A stretch of 64,000 nt of DNA. Origin: Paenibacillus sp. 1011MAR3C5. GTDB taxonomy: Bacteria > Bacillota > Bacilli > Paenibacillales > Paenibacillaceae. The translations under genes were made by a program, and so were the position numbers. The stretch's first letter is position 1, and the number at the start of each line of letters is the position of its first letter. The notes below the pieces were generated by a model. The model was not told the DNA's origin. It searched no databases and saw nothing but the letters and a program-made list of their open reading frames with translations. Where the stretch lies: NCBI RefSeq assembly GCF_003591485.1, contig NZ_QZCF01000001.1, positions 372,001 to 436,000 on the forward strand, given 5' to 3'. Shown one piece after another: positions 1 through 8,986 of this stretch.

Positions 1-3000
1 CAGCCATACGCTCCGCCTGTTCATTCAGCTCCTTGTATGTCAGAGCTCCTTCGCTAGATCTCACCGCCGTCCGGTCCGGCCACTGCTCTGCAGACCGGGC
101 AAACCATCCATGAATGGTCTGCTCCTGCGGATACGGATGCGCAGTATCATTCCATGCGGCAAAACCCATTTCATCCGCAGGGGTCGCCATCGCCACCTCG
201 CCGCAGCTTAGCTCAGGCTGGCCGGTCGTCTGCTCCAGGAGATGGAGCAGACGCTCCGCCAGTCGTTCCATCGTGCCTCGCTGGAACAGTCCCGTATTAT
301 ATTCCAGCTCCGCGCGCAAGCCGCCTTCGCCATCACTGTACACATCCAGCTTAAAGTCCAACTTGGACGTTCCGTGACTGACTGGCACAAGCTCCATGCT
401 CCAGCCGTCGCCGCGGAGGATCAGCTGCTGCTCTTCCTCAAACTGGTTGTGGACAATCAGCATCGTATCGAACAACGGGTTCCTCGACGGATCATGCAGA
501 GGCTTGAGCGACTCCATCATCCGCTCAAATCCGACTTCTCCATGCTCGTACGCGGCAAGCAGCCGTTCATGCGTCTCGCCTACAAAGTCCAAAAACGGCA
601 GCTCATCCGAAATCGATATTCGAATCGGCAAAAACTGATTAAACATACCAATCATCCGTGCCGTATCGGGGTGTGTCCTCCCCGCCGCCAATGAACCAAT
701 CACAAATTCCCGCTGTTGCGAGGTCCCCTTAAGCAGCAGCGCATAGGCCGCAAACAGCAGGCTGTTCAAGCTGGCGCCGGATCTCAACGCGATCTCCTTT
801 AGCCGTCCCGTCAACAAAGCCGGAATATGGAAGGTATACGTATCTCCCGCAAAGGTCTGGCGTTCACCGCGCGCCTGATCAAGCGGCATATCCAGCAGCG
901 GCAACGGGCCGGCAAGCCGTTCCGTCCAATACGCAAGTCCCGCTTTCTCCCGCTCTGAGCCATACTGCCGCTCTAGCCATGCGGCATAATCTTTGTAATG
1001 CAAGGAAACTGGAGCAAGCACCGCCCCATCAATCAAAGCCGTCAATTCCTCCAGCAGCAGCTTGACCGCAATACCGTCAGCTACGATGTGATGGACGTTC
1101 AGCAGCAGAAAGGCATCTGCCGAGTCCGACCCGGGACGGCAATAACAGGCAGCCAGGACCGGTGCTGCTGCAAGATCCAGCGGACGGTAAAACGAGCGAA
1201 GGCAATCGCTGCATGGCTGGCGCCCGAGATCAGCCGCTTGCATGGCGAATGGAACATCCGCATGGACGATTTGACTCGGAATGCCGTTTATTAATCGGAA
1301 TGAAGTTCGAAGCGGCTCATGCCGGGCAATTAATTCCTTGATTGCCTGTTCAATCCTGGCCTCTTCCACCGAACCCGATAATCGGAGCGCAAGCGGAATA
1401 TGATAGGCAAGACCGATATTCGCCATGCCTTCCGCCAAAAACATACGTTGCTGCGGCGGACTGAGCGGATAAGAGACTGCCTCTGGCGTTGCCGCTATCG
1501 GCTCATAAGCTTCAACGGTCGCCGCATCAATCCAGGCCGCCTGCTCTCGAATCGTTGGCAGGGCAAATACTTCCCTAAGCGGCATTCGCACTCGGCAATG
1601 CTTGTAGATTCCCGCTGCCAGAGCAGCGGCTTTCAAGGAATGCCCGCCTTGCTCAAAGAAATCGTCAAGCGCTCCAGCCTGAGGAATATGAAGCACTTCT
1701 TGCCACAGATTGGCGACGATTCCTTCCGTCTCTGTAGCCGGCGCTTCATAAGGAACGGTACGCACCGCTCCAGAAACCAAAGGGTCAGGCGCAGGCAGTT
1801 GTTTTTTGTCCACTTTGCCGTTGGCGGTAAGCGGAAGCTTCTCCAGCAGCACAATGGCAGACGGAATCATAAAGACCGGCAGCTTGCCCGTCAATTGCTT
1901 CCGAATATCCCCCTGCCCGGCAGCTTGCTCCGCAACGACATAAGCGCACAAATACGGCGCGCCTTTGTCTTCCACAAGCACAACTACCGCTTCCTTAATT
2001 CCCGGGCAATCCAATAACCGGCTTTCAATTTCCCCCAGCTCGATCCGGTAGCCTCTCAGCTTAACCTGGCTGTCGATCCTGTCCAGAAACTCCAAATTCC
2101 CGTCAGGCATCCGGCGCACCAAATCGCCGGTTTTGTACACAAATGCTCCTTTTCGGAAGGGGTGAGGCTGGAATGTCAACGCGGATTGCTCCGGCAAATT
2201 CACATAGCCGGCGGCCACTCCGTCTCCCGCTATCCATAATTCGCCCGGAACAAGCGACGGCAGCAGCCGTCCGCTCTCATCCAGTACAAGCGTCTCTGAA
2301 CGAGCGATCGGAGCGCCAATCGGCACCGTAGCCGCTAATTCCCGATCCCATTTCTCGGCAATCGGATAACAAGTGGCAAACACCGTCGTTTCGGTAGGTC
2401 CGTACACATGAAGCAGCACGCCCGAGCCCAAAGCGCCGAGCGCTCTGCGAATATGCCGCACGGAAGCCCGTTCCCCGCCGAATAGAATGTGACGTACGCC
2501 GTTCAACGATTCCAATCCATGATCAACCAATGTATTAAATAATGCCGTTGTAACAAAAAAGACCGTGACGCCTTTCGTTTCAATTAGCTCGGTCAGCCTT
2601 AAAATATCAGCAACTTCATCTTCGCTGACGAGCGTCAGCTTCGCTCCATTCAAGAGCGCCCCGTATATATCAAACGTCGAGCCGTCAAATGCATAATTCG
2701 AAAGCTGCAATAACGAATCGCTTTCTGTGATGCGCACATAATCGGTATTCACGGCAATTCTGGATACATTGCGATGCGAGGTCATAATCCCTTTCGGTCT
2801 GCCCGTCGAACCGGAAGTGTACATGATATAGGCCAGATCGTCCGCATGGCCGTCGGTAGTCAGATTATGACCGAAATCGCCGGCTAACCGCATATCCAGT
2901 TCGTCCATGTTAAAGACTTTGATGCTGCCGACAGCAATCCGGTTGCCTAGCTCCATCATCGATGCGTCGGCAACGATAGCCTCGGCCTCCGTATCCTGCA

Positions 3001-6000
3001 GCATAAAGCTGATCCGGTCCTCTGGATATTGCGGATCGATCGGCACATATGCAGCTCCTGCTTTCAAGACAGCTAGCATCGCCGTTATCATATCGAGGGA
3101 ACGTCTCATCAGAAGCGCAATCTTGGAACCCTGCTGAATGCCGCTTCGCGCAAGCTCACGCGCCAACCGATTAGCCCGATCGTTCAGTTCGCTGTAGGTG
3201 TAGGATTGCACACCCATCTCAACGGCAATGCGTTGCGGTGTTTCTGCCGCTTGCCGCTCGAACAGCCTGTGCAGCGACAGCTCTTGCAACGGAGCGGCGG
3301 CAGACCGGCTAAGCTCGAGAATTTGCTCCCTCTCTTGCCCATCGATGGGATCAAGGTCGGCCAATGTTATTTGCGGCTGTGCGGCGACAGCTGCGGCAAG
3401 CGATATATAATGCCGTGCCAATTGCTTGGCGGCCTCCTCGTCGTACATATCCAGCGCATACTCCAGCGTAAAGGCAATGCCTTCCCCGGTATCGGCACAC
3501 TCCCAGGTCAGATCGAATTTGACCGATCCGGTATCGATCGCTTTAGGCACGTAAGCTACATCATGGCTCCGCCATTCAGGCAGCTCCATGTTCTGCAGCG
3601 TAAAGACGGTATCGAACAGCGGATTCCGTCCGTACTCCCGTCTGGCATTCGCTAGTTCTGCAACTTCCTCATACGGCACGTCCCCATTGCCGATTGCTGC
3701 AAGCGCCTCCCCGTTGGCTTGCTTCAGCCATTGATCGAAGCGGACACCGTCTTCCCCTCGGAGACGAATCGGAACCATATTGATGAACATCCCGACCACG
3801 TTTTGCTGCTCTGATCTCATTCGTCTCGCAGCAGCCGTTCCAATCACAAGGTCTGACTCCCCCGTATACTTGGCAAGCAGCGCGTAATAGACCGACAGCA
3901 ACACCGTGTACAAGGTTACGCCTTCGCGTTCCGCCAAGGCACGGAGCCTTCCAGCTAGCGCGGGATCGAGCTCAAACCGCTCGACTGCCCCGCGATAACT
4001 GGGCGCTTGCGGTCTAGGGCGGGTGGATGGAATGACAGGAGACGGCACACCGTCTCGATAGGCCTCACGCCAATATTGCTGCTGGCGCTCCAGCCTGACG
4101 CTGGTCCTTCCCGCCTCCTCCCACAACGCGATATCGCCGCTGTGAATGGCCAAATGTTCCAGAGCTATCCCGTCGTATAGCGCCGCAAGATCGCGCATCA
4201 AGATGCCCATTGAAGTGCCGTCGGTAATGATATGATGCATATCCAGCAGCAGTACGCCGGACTCACGCTCCCGCAGTATAAGCTCCAAGCGAAACAGCGG
4301 CGCTTGCTCCAAGTGATACGGCTTCAGGAAGTCGCGCTGCCTGACCGACAGCTCCGATTCCGACCAGTCACTACCGTCAACGATCACAAGTGGAAGCTCG
4401 ACTTCTTCATCGATGCGCTGCATCACATTATCTTCCTCCATAAAGAAGGACGTTCGAAGCGCCGGATGGCGGCGCATCAGGGCTTTCCACGCTTCGCGGA
4501 ATCGCTCGATATCGAGCTGCCCCATCACCCCGATAGCAAACGGCAAATGATAATTAAGAAGACCCGGATTCAGCTCTTCCAAAATAAATAGCCGCTTTTG
4601 CGCAGAAGTCGCCGGATAATACGCTCGCTCCTTCGCTTTGGTCAACGGCAGAGCCGTGGCTCTGTTCGCGTCTCCATGCTGCCTCGTTTTTTGGTCTAGC
4701 AAAGCTGCCAGCTTCTCTACTGAATCATGAAAAAACAGCTCGGTTAGCGTCAGCTCCACTCCAAATTGTTCTTGAAGCTTAGCAGCGGCATAAGCCGCCT
4801 TAAGCGAGTTGCCTCCTTGCTCAAGAAAACGATCCAACCGGCCAATGCTTTCCTTCTTTAACACCTCGCGCCAAATGGACATTACCTGTTGTTGCGTTTC
4901 CGTCACGAGCTCCATGTCGGCATTCCCGCGTATTCCCGCACCTTCCTCCGACACTTGCTGCATCTCCAATGCGGCTGCCGCTTCAAACTCCGAGATTTCA
5001 GCTAACGCCTCTGCGAATGCTCCTTCCCGAAGCGCCTCCGCCAATACGTAGCGCTGAATTTTGCCCGAGGTCGTTTTTGGAATGCGCCGGATGGGCACTA
5101 CAAAAGCAACCTCCAATCCGGCCGAACCGTTCAGCAGCTTTTTCACACCGGTAATAAGCGGCAAAAATCCGCTCATCTTCCCGCGATATTGAATAAAAAC
5201 CGCAATCGCGTCCCTCTTCGTCATTTCATCCTGAACGGCGGTGATCGCCGTTTTCCCTATTTCGGCTCCTTTTAGAACACTAATCAACGCCTCCAGGTCA
5301 TGCGGATACACATTTTGCCCGTTGACGAAAATGACGTCCTTCATACGGCCGGTCACATATAAACGTCCATTCAGCATGAAACCCAAATCACCCGTATTCA
5401 GCCAGCCTTCTGGCGTGATGATTTGTTCGTTTACATCAGGTCGCTTGTAGTAACCGGGGGTTACGTTGCGCCCTCTAATATGAATTAAGCCCACATTCCC
5501 GGCTTCCGAAGGTTCTCCGGACTCCTTGCAAATACGCACCTCGCACTCCTGTACAGGAGAACCTAACTCGACGATCTCGATGGCCGCATGGTCATCCGGC
5601 TCGGACAATCGGACCGGTTCTCCAAGCGCAAGCGATTTGCGTTCCAGCTTAACGGTATTCAGCATCTCTTCCGTACCTGGAAACGTAACGGCCAGACTCG
5701 CCTCCGCCAGCCCATATACCGGGAAGATACAATTTCCGTTTAACCCGTAAGGCTTCATCGCCTCCAGAAAATCGCGGCAATGAACGGCCGATATCGGTTC
5801 CGCGCCGTTGAAGATCAACCTGACGCAAGACAAGTCCCATTCCGCTGCTCCTTCCGGCTTCCAGTGCTGAAGAAAATGCACGTAACCAAAGTTCGGCGAA
5901 GAAAGGCATGTAACCCGGTGCTTATGGGTTAGCTCCAGCCACTTCATCGGGTGCAGTACAAATGTCGAAGTCGGCAAGTGCAGTTGGTTCATCCCGCAAA

Positions 6001-6691
6001 GCAACGGGGATAGATGAAAGCCGATTAGCCCCATATCATGTGTCAAGGGCAGCCAGCTGAGCGATGAATCCTTTTCCGTCGATTGTGCGCCACTCCTAAT
6101 AGCGCGCATATTCGAAAGAAGATTGCCGTGCGTCAGTACAACTCCTTTCGGATCTCCCGTAGAACCGGAAGTGAATTGAATAAAAGCGATGTCCGTCTCC
6201 GCTGCCTCGTGCAGCTCGGCTTGCTGTCCGTTAATGTCCGAAGCCGCTTCCAGCAAAGCTGCAATTGAAATGCTCCCGGATTCCAACTGTGACGCTATTT
6301 CTTCCTCCCCTTGCTTCAAAGCGTAGCTTTGAATACTGGACCATAGCTCCTCATCGCAAAGCAGTCTCGGCGATTCCAGCTGACCCCATATCTGAATCAA
6401 CTTTTTGCGGCCTTCGTCCGTACGCGCCGCCGTCACCGGGACGGGAATAATACCGCCAAGCACGCATGCCCAGAATAAGAGGAGAAACGGTTCGTTTTCT
6501 TCCGTCTGCATAACGGCAAAGTCACCGGCCCGAAGACCGTGCTCATGCAGCACATGCAACACCCTGCCGGCAGAAGCTAGCAAATGACCATAAGACAAGA
6601 AACGTTCTTGGCCGCTTTCACAAAACAGAATTCCCGCATCGCTTTGCTCATGCTCCAGCAAAACGCCGGTCAAATTACGGCTGGTTTTCAT
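1..6691 (-). CDS. Lipopeptide NRPS, initiating subunit (FAAL-PCP-C-A-PCP-C-A...), partial
   Basis: Multimodular synthetase that runs off the left edge; about 2230 codons are visible. Order by residue: fatty acyl-AMP ligase-like domain (1-590, core TSGSTGDPKG near 175), carrier protein (EQGGNSLKA, phosphopantetheine Ser629), condensation (HHIITDG at 819-825), adenylation (1150-1650, TSGSTGRPKG near 1295), carrier (EQGGHSLKA, Ser1685), condensation (HHIVADG from 1867) and the first residues of a second adenylation domain. The leading ligase implies that a fatty acid is activated as acyl-AMP, loaded on the first carrier and joined to the first amino acid. My hand-extracted specificity residues for the first adenylation domain are D-G-F-F-L-G-V-V-F, close to the published Ile code DGFFLGVVYK. 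Start ATG 6691 has GGGGG about 10 nt upstream; in-frame ATG 6700 sits too near it. No thioesterase is visible. panD is 28 bp upstream. Confidence 0.93.
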   Translation of the reverse strand, partial: MKTSRNLTGVLLEHEQSDAGILFCESGQERFLSYGHLLASAGRVLHVLHEHGLRAGDFAVMQTEENEPFLLLFWACVLGGIIPVPVTAARTDEGRKKLIQIWGQLESPRLLCDEELWSSIQSYALKQGEEEIASQLESGSISIAALLEAASDINGQQAELHEAAETDIAFIQFTSGSTGDPKGVVLTHGNLLSNMRAIRSGAQSTEKDSSLSWLPLTHDMGLIGFHLSPLLCGMNQLHLPTSTFVLHPMKWLELTHKHRVTCLSSPNFGYVHFLQHWKPEGAAEWDLSCVRLIFNGAEPISAVHCRDFLEAMKPYGLNGNCIFPVYGLAEASLAVTFPGTEEMLNTVKLERKSLALGEPVRLSEPDDHAAIEIVELGSPVQECEVRICKESGEPSEAGNVGLIHIRGRNVTPGYYKRPDVNEQIITPEGWLNTGDLGFMLNGRLYVTGRMKDVIFVNGQNVYPHDLEALISVLKGAEIGKTAITAVQDEMTKRDAIAVFIQYRGKMSGFLPLITGVKKLLNGSAGLEVAFVVPIRRIPKTTSGKIQRYVLAEALREGAFAEALAEISEFEAAAALEMQQVSEEGAGIRGNADMELVTETQQQVMSIWREVLKKESIGRLDRFLEQGGNSLKAAYAAAKLQEQFGVELTLTELFFHDSVEKLAALLDQKTRQHGDANRATALPLTKAKERAYYPATSAQKRLFILEELNPGLLNYHLPFAIGVMGQLDIERFREAWKALMRRHPALRTSFFMEEDNVMQRIDEEVELPLVIVDGSDWSESELSVRQRDFLKPYHLEQAPLFRLELILRERESGVLLLDMHHIITDGTSMGILMRDLAALYDGIALEHLAIHSGDIALWEEAGRTSVRLERQQQYWREAYRDGVPSPVIPSTRPRPQAPSYRGAVERFELDPALAGRLRALAEREGVTLYTVLLSVYYALLAKYTGESDLVIGTAAARRMRSEQQNVVGMFINMVPIRLRGEDGVRFDQWLKQANGEALAAIGNGDVPYEEVAELANARREYGRNPLFDTVFTLQNMELPEWRSHDVAYVPKAIDTGSVKFDLTWECADTGEGIAFTLEYALDMYDEEAAKQLARHYISLAAAVAAQPQITLADLDPIDGQEREQILELSRSAAAPLQELSLHRLFERQAAETPQRIAVEMGVQSYTYSELNDRANRLARELARSGIQQGSKIALLMRRSLDMITAMLAVLKAGAAYVPIDPQYPEDRISFMLQDTEAEAIVADASMMELGNRIAVGSIKVFNMDELDMRLAGDFGHNLTTDGHADDLAYIMYTSGSTGRPKGIMTSHRNVSRIAVNTDYVRITESDSLLQLSNYAFDGSTFDIYGALLNGAKLTLVSEDEVADILRLTELIETKGVTVFFVTTALFNTLVDHGLESLNGVRHILFGGERASVRHIRRALGALGSGVLLHVYGPTETTVFATCYPIAEKWDRELAATVPIGAPIARSETLVLDESGRLLPSLVPGELWIAGDGVAAGYVNLPEQSALTFQPHPFRKGAFVYKTGDLVRRMPDGNLEFLDRIDSQVKLRGYRIELGEIESRLLDCPGIKEAVVVLVEDKGAPYLCAYVVAEQAAGQGDIRKQLTGKLPVFMIPSAIVLLEKLPLTANGKVDKKQLPAPDPLVSGAVRTVPYEAPATETEGIVANLWQEVLHIPQAGALDDFFEQGGHSLKAAALAAGIYKHCRVRMPLREVFALPTIREQAAWIDAATVEAYEPIAATPEAVSYPLSPPQQRMFLAEGMANIGLAYHIPLALRLSGSVEEARIEQAIKELIARHEPLRTSFRLINGIPSQIVHADVPFAMQAADLGRQPCSDCLRSFYRPLDLAAAPVLAACYCRPGSDSADAFLLLNVHHIVADGIAVKLLLEELTALIDGAVLAPVSLHYKDYAAWLERQYGSEREKAGLAYWTERLAGPLPLLDMPLDQARGERQTFAGDTYTFHIPALLTGRLKEIALRSGASLNSLLFAAYALLLKGTSQQREFVIGSLAAGRTHPDTARMIGMFNQFLPIRISISDELPFLDFVGETHERLLAAYEHGEVGFERMMESLKPLHDPSRNPLFDTMLIVHNQFEEEQQLILRGDGWSMELVPVSHGTSKLDFKLDVYSDGEGGLRAELEYNTGLFQRGTMERLAERLLHLLEQTTGQPELSCGEVAMATPADEMGFAAWNDTAHPYPQEQTIHGWFARSAEQWPDRTAVRSSEGALTYKELNEQAERMA

Positions 6692-6719
6692 AATTGGCAT
6701 CCCCCGATTCGACTTTTTG

Positions 6720-7103
6720 TCACACCGTTGTGGAATGCAGTTCCTGATATTCCTCCGTTACGATCCGATTTTGCTCGTCCATAATCACGACATGCGGCCG
6801 GTATGTGCGAGCGACCGACTCCTCCATCATAGCGTAAGAAATAATAATGACGCGGTCACCCGGCTGCACGAGTCTCGCAGCGGCGCCGTTCAAGCAAATC
6901 ATACCCGAGCCTCTCGGCCCTGTTATGACATAGGTTTCGAGTCTTGCGCCGTTGTTGATGTTCACGATTTGCACTTTTTCATTCTCCAGAATGTTCGATG
7001 CATCCAAAATATCTTGATCAATCGTAATGCTTCCTACGTAATTCAAATTAGCCTCCGTAACTACAGCACGGTGGATTTTGGACTTATGCATCTCTCTGAA
7101 CAT
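6720..7103 (-). CDS. panD: Aspartate 1-decarboxylase proenzyme
   Basis: Converts L-aspartate to beta-alanine, the amine half of pantothenate and so of CoA and the 4'-phosphopantetheine arm. The 127 residues are the normal family length. The self-processing site is clear: Y22-V23-G24-S25-I-T-I-D, where cleavage between Gly24 and Ser25 makes the pyruvoyl cofactor; Lys9 and the Tyr-Val-Gly context are conserved. An AAGGAGA ribosome site precedes ATG 7103. In most Bacillales panD sits with panB and panC, but here neither is present and the next gene, 28 bp downstream on the same strand, is the lipopeptide synthetase. Co-transcription is therefore likely. Beta-alanine could supply carrier-arm synthesis or be a building block; the sequence does not decide. 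Confidence 0.95.
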   Translation of the reverse strand: MFREMHKSKIHRAVVTEANLNYVGSITIDQDILDASNILENEKVQIVNINNGARLETYVITGPRGSGMICLNGAAARLVQPGDRVIIISYAMMEESVARTYRPHVVIMDEQNRIVTEEYQELHSTTV

Positions 7104-7662
7104 GAATACACTCTCCTTGTCGGGTGGTCTTTAAAAAGAACGAAAGCTTAAATAAACCTCCTATAACGAACAAATTCATCCTAATATTCCCTAAAAAGAA
7201 CAATCGTTTTAAAAACATCGTGATCTCTCTCTATCAAAGAAAAAAGATGAAGTTCAAATCATAGCTGGTTGCTAGAAAAAGGGATGTTAATCATACTGAG
7301 CAGGTGAGTTCATGCTGGCGAGTGGGTCGTACATAGTCGGTGGGGTCATGTTGATTGAAAATCTGAACGTATCAACGTGGGGTAAATCTGCGTATTCATA
7401 GGGTTTAAGCATGTAGAGGTAAAATAATGTGATTGTGTGTAGCGGTAATGAGTTAAAGCGTTGTTGCAAAATAAAAAAACAATTCCCATGAAGTTGTCAA
7501 TGTGCGGGTATCCGATGCAAAAAATGATACATATATCAGAAAAATGATATATACCCACGAATTTTCTTGCATCCTTACCCCTATAGTAGAGGTAATTGTC
7601 CAATTGCGTAAGGGTGATAATCGTATCAAAAGGGGGGAAATTCTATTATTTTCAAATTCATC
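7104..7662. other. AT-rich intergenic region upstream of panD
   Basis: This 559-bp gap is clearly richer in A+T than its surroundings. It must hold the promoter of panD and the synthetase, but I could not pick convincing -35/-10 boxes. It holds the likely terminator of the upstream glycosyltransferase (7471-7497) and an imperfect palindrome, TGATA-N4-TATCA, at 7525-7538 followed by a second TGATATATA. The open frames here lack ribosome sites and look non-coding. No Fur box was seen. Confidence 0.5.
7471..7497 (-). terminator. Probable intrinsic terminator of the GT2 gene
   Basis: On the minus strand ACAACTTC-ATG-GGAATTGT forms a short stem with one mismatch, followed directly by seven T residues and more AT-rich sequence. 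It lies about 165 nt past the glycosyltransferase stop. The stem is weak, so termination may be partial. Confidence 0.45.
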
Positions 7663-8724
7663 CTACCAAAGGTTAAGAGCCTTGCGCAAAAAAACACTCC
7701 CTTTTCTATTAGAAATCAACAGCTTGCCATACAACAACAAATTAAAGATCGTTACTTTGCTGCGAATAGACTGGCGGCAGTATTGAAGCGCCTTTTTGCG
7801 GTCGTGGCGGTTCAAATAACTGAGCGTATAATATTTGCTGGCAATGCCAATGTCAATGTAGGTAAGCTGCTTTGCTTTATGACTGATCGAGTCGGACTGA
7901 ACGACCAATTCCCGAATATGCTCGCGTACTTTGATCGACTTGAAGCTAAGCCCTTCGATTTTGGCATAGATTTCCTCGTGCAGATGAATGGTATCGGGAT
8001 CAAGCAGCCAGCGATCGCAAAAAAAGTAAAGGCTGTCAGGAGACTCCTGATACACAGAATGAGGCTTCGTCTGTAATGCTATCCTGTATCTGTCGAAGAA
8101 ACGGAGCAGATAGGTGGTATCCTCTCCCAAATAAAATTGCTCGTTAATCAATCCGATTTCGTCCAGCAGTTCCCGGCGGAATACCATCGTGTTCAGTTGA
8201 AAAAAATTGCGGGTATGCGACAGGAATGCCTCAAACAGTCCTTTCTCGCAAACAATAATAGCTCCGTTGTTTTGCGTTTCGAACGATGATCTCATTTTAT
8301 CCAGCAAATATCGTTCTACTTGATTGTCAAAATTGTAGGAGGTAACCTCCCCATGTCGCTCGACCCAAAGCGCAAAGCTTATGTCCGCGTTTGTAAGGTC
8401 GTGCACTTCCATGCTGTCTCCCAGATGACAGGGAAACCACTCATCGTCGGAATCAAGAAAGGCCAAATATTCGCCGTCAGCCGCCAGCATGCCCGTGTTC
8501 CGCGCGCCGCCCGGCCCTTTTGCCCGCTCATTGCGCACGTACCGAATTCTGGAATCGCTTTTCGTCCATTCCCGGATAACCTCTTCCGTGTCATCCGTGC
8601 TGCGATCATCTACGACGATAAGCTCCCAGTTGGTATACGACTGGCGCAATATGGACTCGATGGCGCCCGAAATGACTTTCGCCCGGTTAAAGGTAGGCAT
8701 TACGATGCTAACTAACTGCTCCAC
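7663..8724 (-). CDS. Family 2 glycosyltransferase
   Basis: GT-A fold transferase of 353 residues that moves a sugar from a nucleotide-sugar donor to an unknown acceptor at the cytoplasmic side. The N-terminus VSIVMPTFNRA is typical of GT2. VVDDRSTDDT (Asp39-Asp40) binds the nucleotide, and FLDSDDEW carries the DxD motif (Asp91, Asp93) for metal and donor. The C-terminal half is the usual variable acceptor region, with no clear transmembrane segments. The start is GTG 8724 with GGAG eight nt upstream. The gene points toward panD and the synthetase but is separated from them by a 559-bp gap with a probable terminator, so tailoring of the lipopeptide is only a possibility. Confidence 0.85.
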   Translation of the reverse strand: MEQLVSIVMPTFNRAKVISGAIESILRQSYTNWELIVVDDRSTDDTEEVIREWTKSDSRIRYVRNERAKGPGGARNTGMLAADGEYLAFLDSDDEWFPCHLGDSMEVHDLTNADISFALWVERHGEVTSYNFDNQVERYLLDKMRSSFETQNNGAIIVCEKGLFEAFLSHTRNFFQLNTMVFRRELLDEIGLINEQFYLGEDTTYLLRFFDRYRIALQTKPHSVYQESPDSLYFFCDRWLLDPDTIHLHEEIYAKIEGLSFKSIKVREHIRELVVQSDSISHKAKQLTYIDIGIASKYYTLSYLNRHDRKKALQYCRQSIRSKVTIFNLLLYGKLLISNRKGSVFLRKALNLW

Positions 8725-8912
8725 TCACTCCACTCCAATCCTTCGTAATATGCGTTCTAAATCATCGTCAGTGTATATGTGGAAACAACTGCCCGTCAAG
8801 TCCAGTTATTATAAATTTTAGTTAAACTGCACAATTTAACCTGATGTTATTTAGGAATTTACTTCTATCCGAATATGCCCTTACTCTAATTCTAGACTTC
8901 TTATACAACTAC

Positions 8913-8941
8913 TTAACGATATGATAAGATTAAGTTAATAC
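8913..8941 (+). promoter_or_regulatory. Candidate promoter of the MocR-type regulator
   Basis: TTAACG, a 17-nt spacer and TAATAC resemble a sigma-A promoter 45 nt before the start codon. It lies in the AT-rich divergent gap shared with the glycosyltransferase. I saw no clear direct-repeat operator. Confidence 0.35.
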
Positions 8942-8986
8942 CTAACCATTAAACGTCTAAGTTACATAAAAAAGCAGGTGTTCATC

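Noticed and set aside
1..6691. The synthetase as a siderophore assembly line, suggested by the nearby iron importer.
   Set aside because: It opens with a fatty acyl ligase and an Ile-like module, no 2,3-dihydroxybenzoate or hydroxamate genes are seen, and no Fur box lies before panD.
7287..7603. Short overlapping frames in the gap before panD.
   Set aside because: They have no ribosome sites, unlikely composition, and cross the probable terminator.
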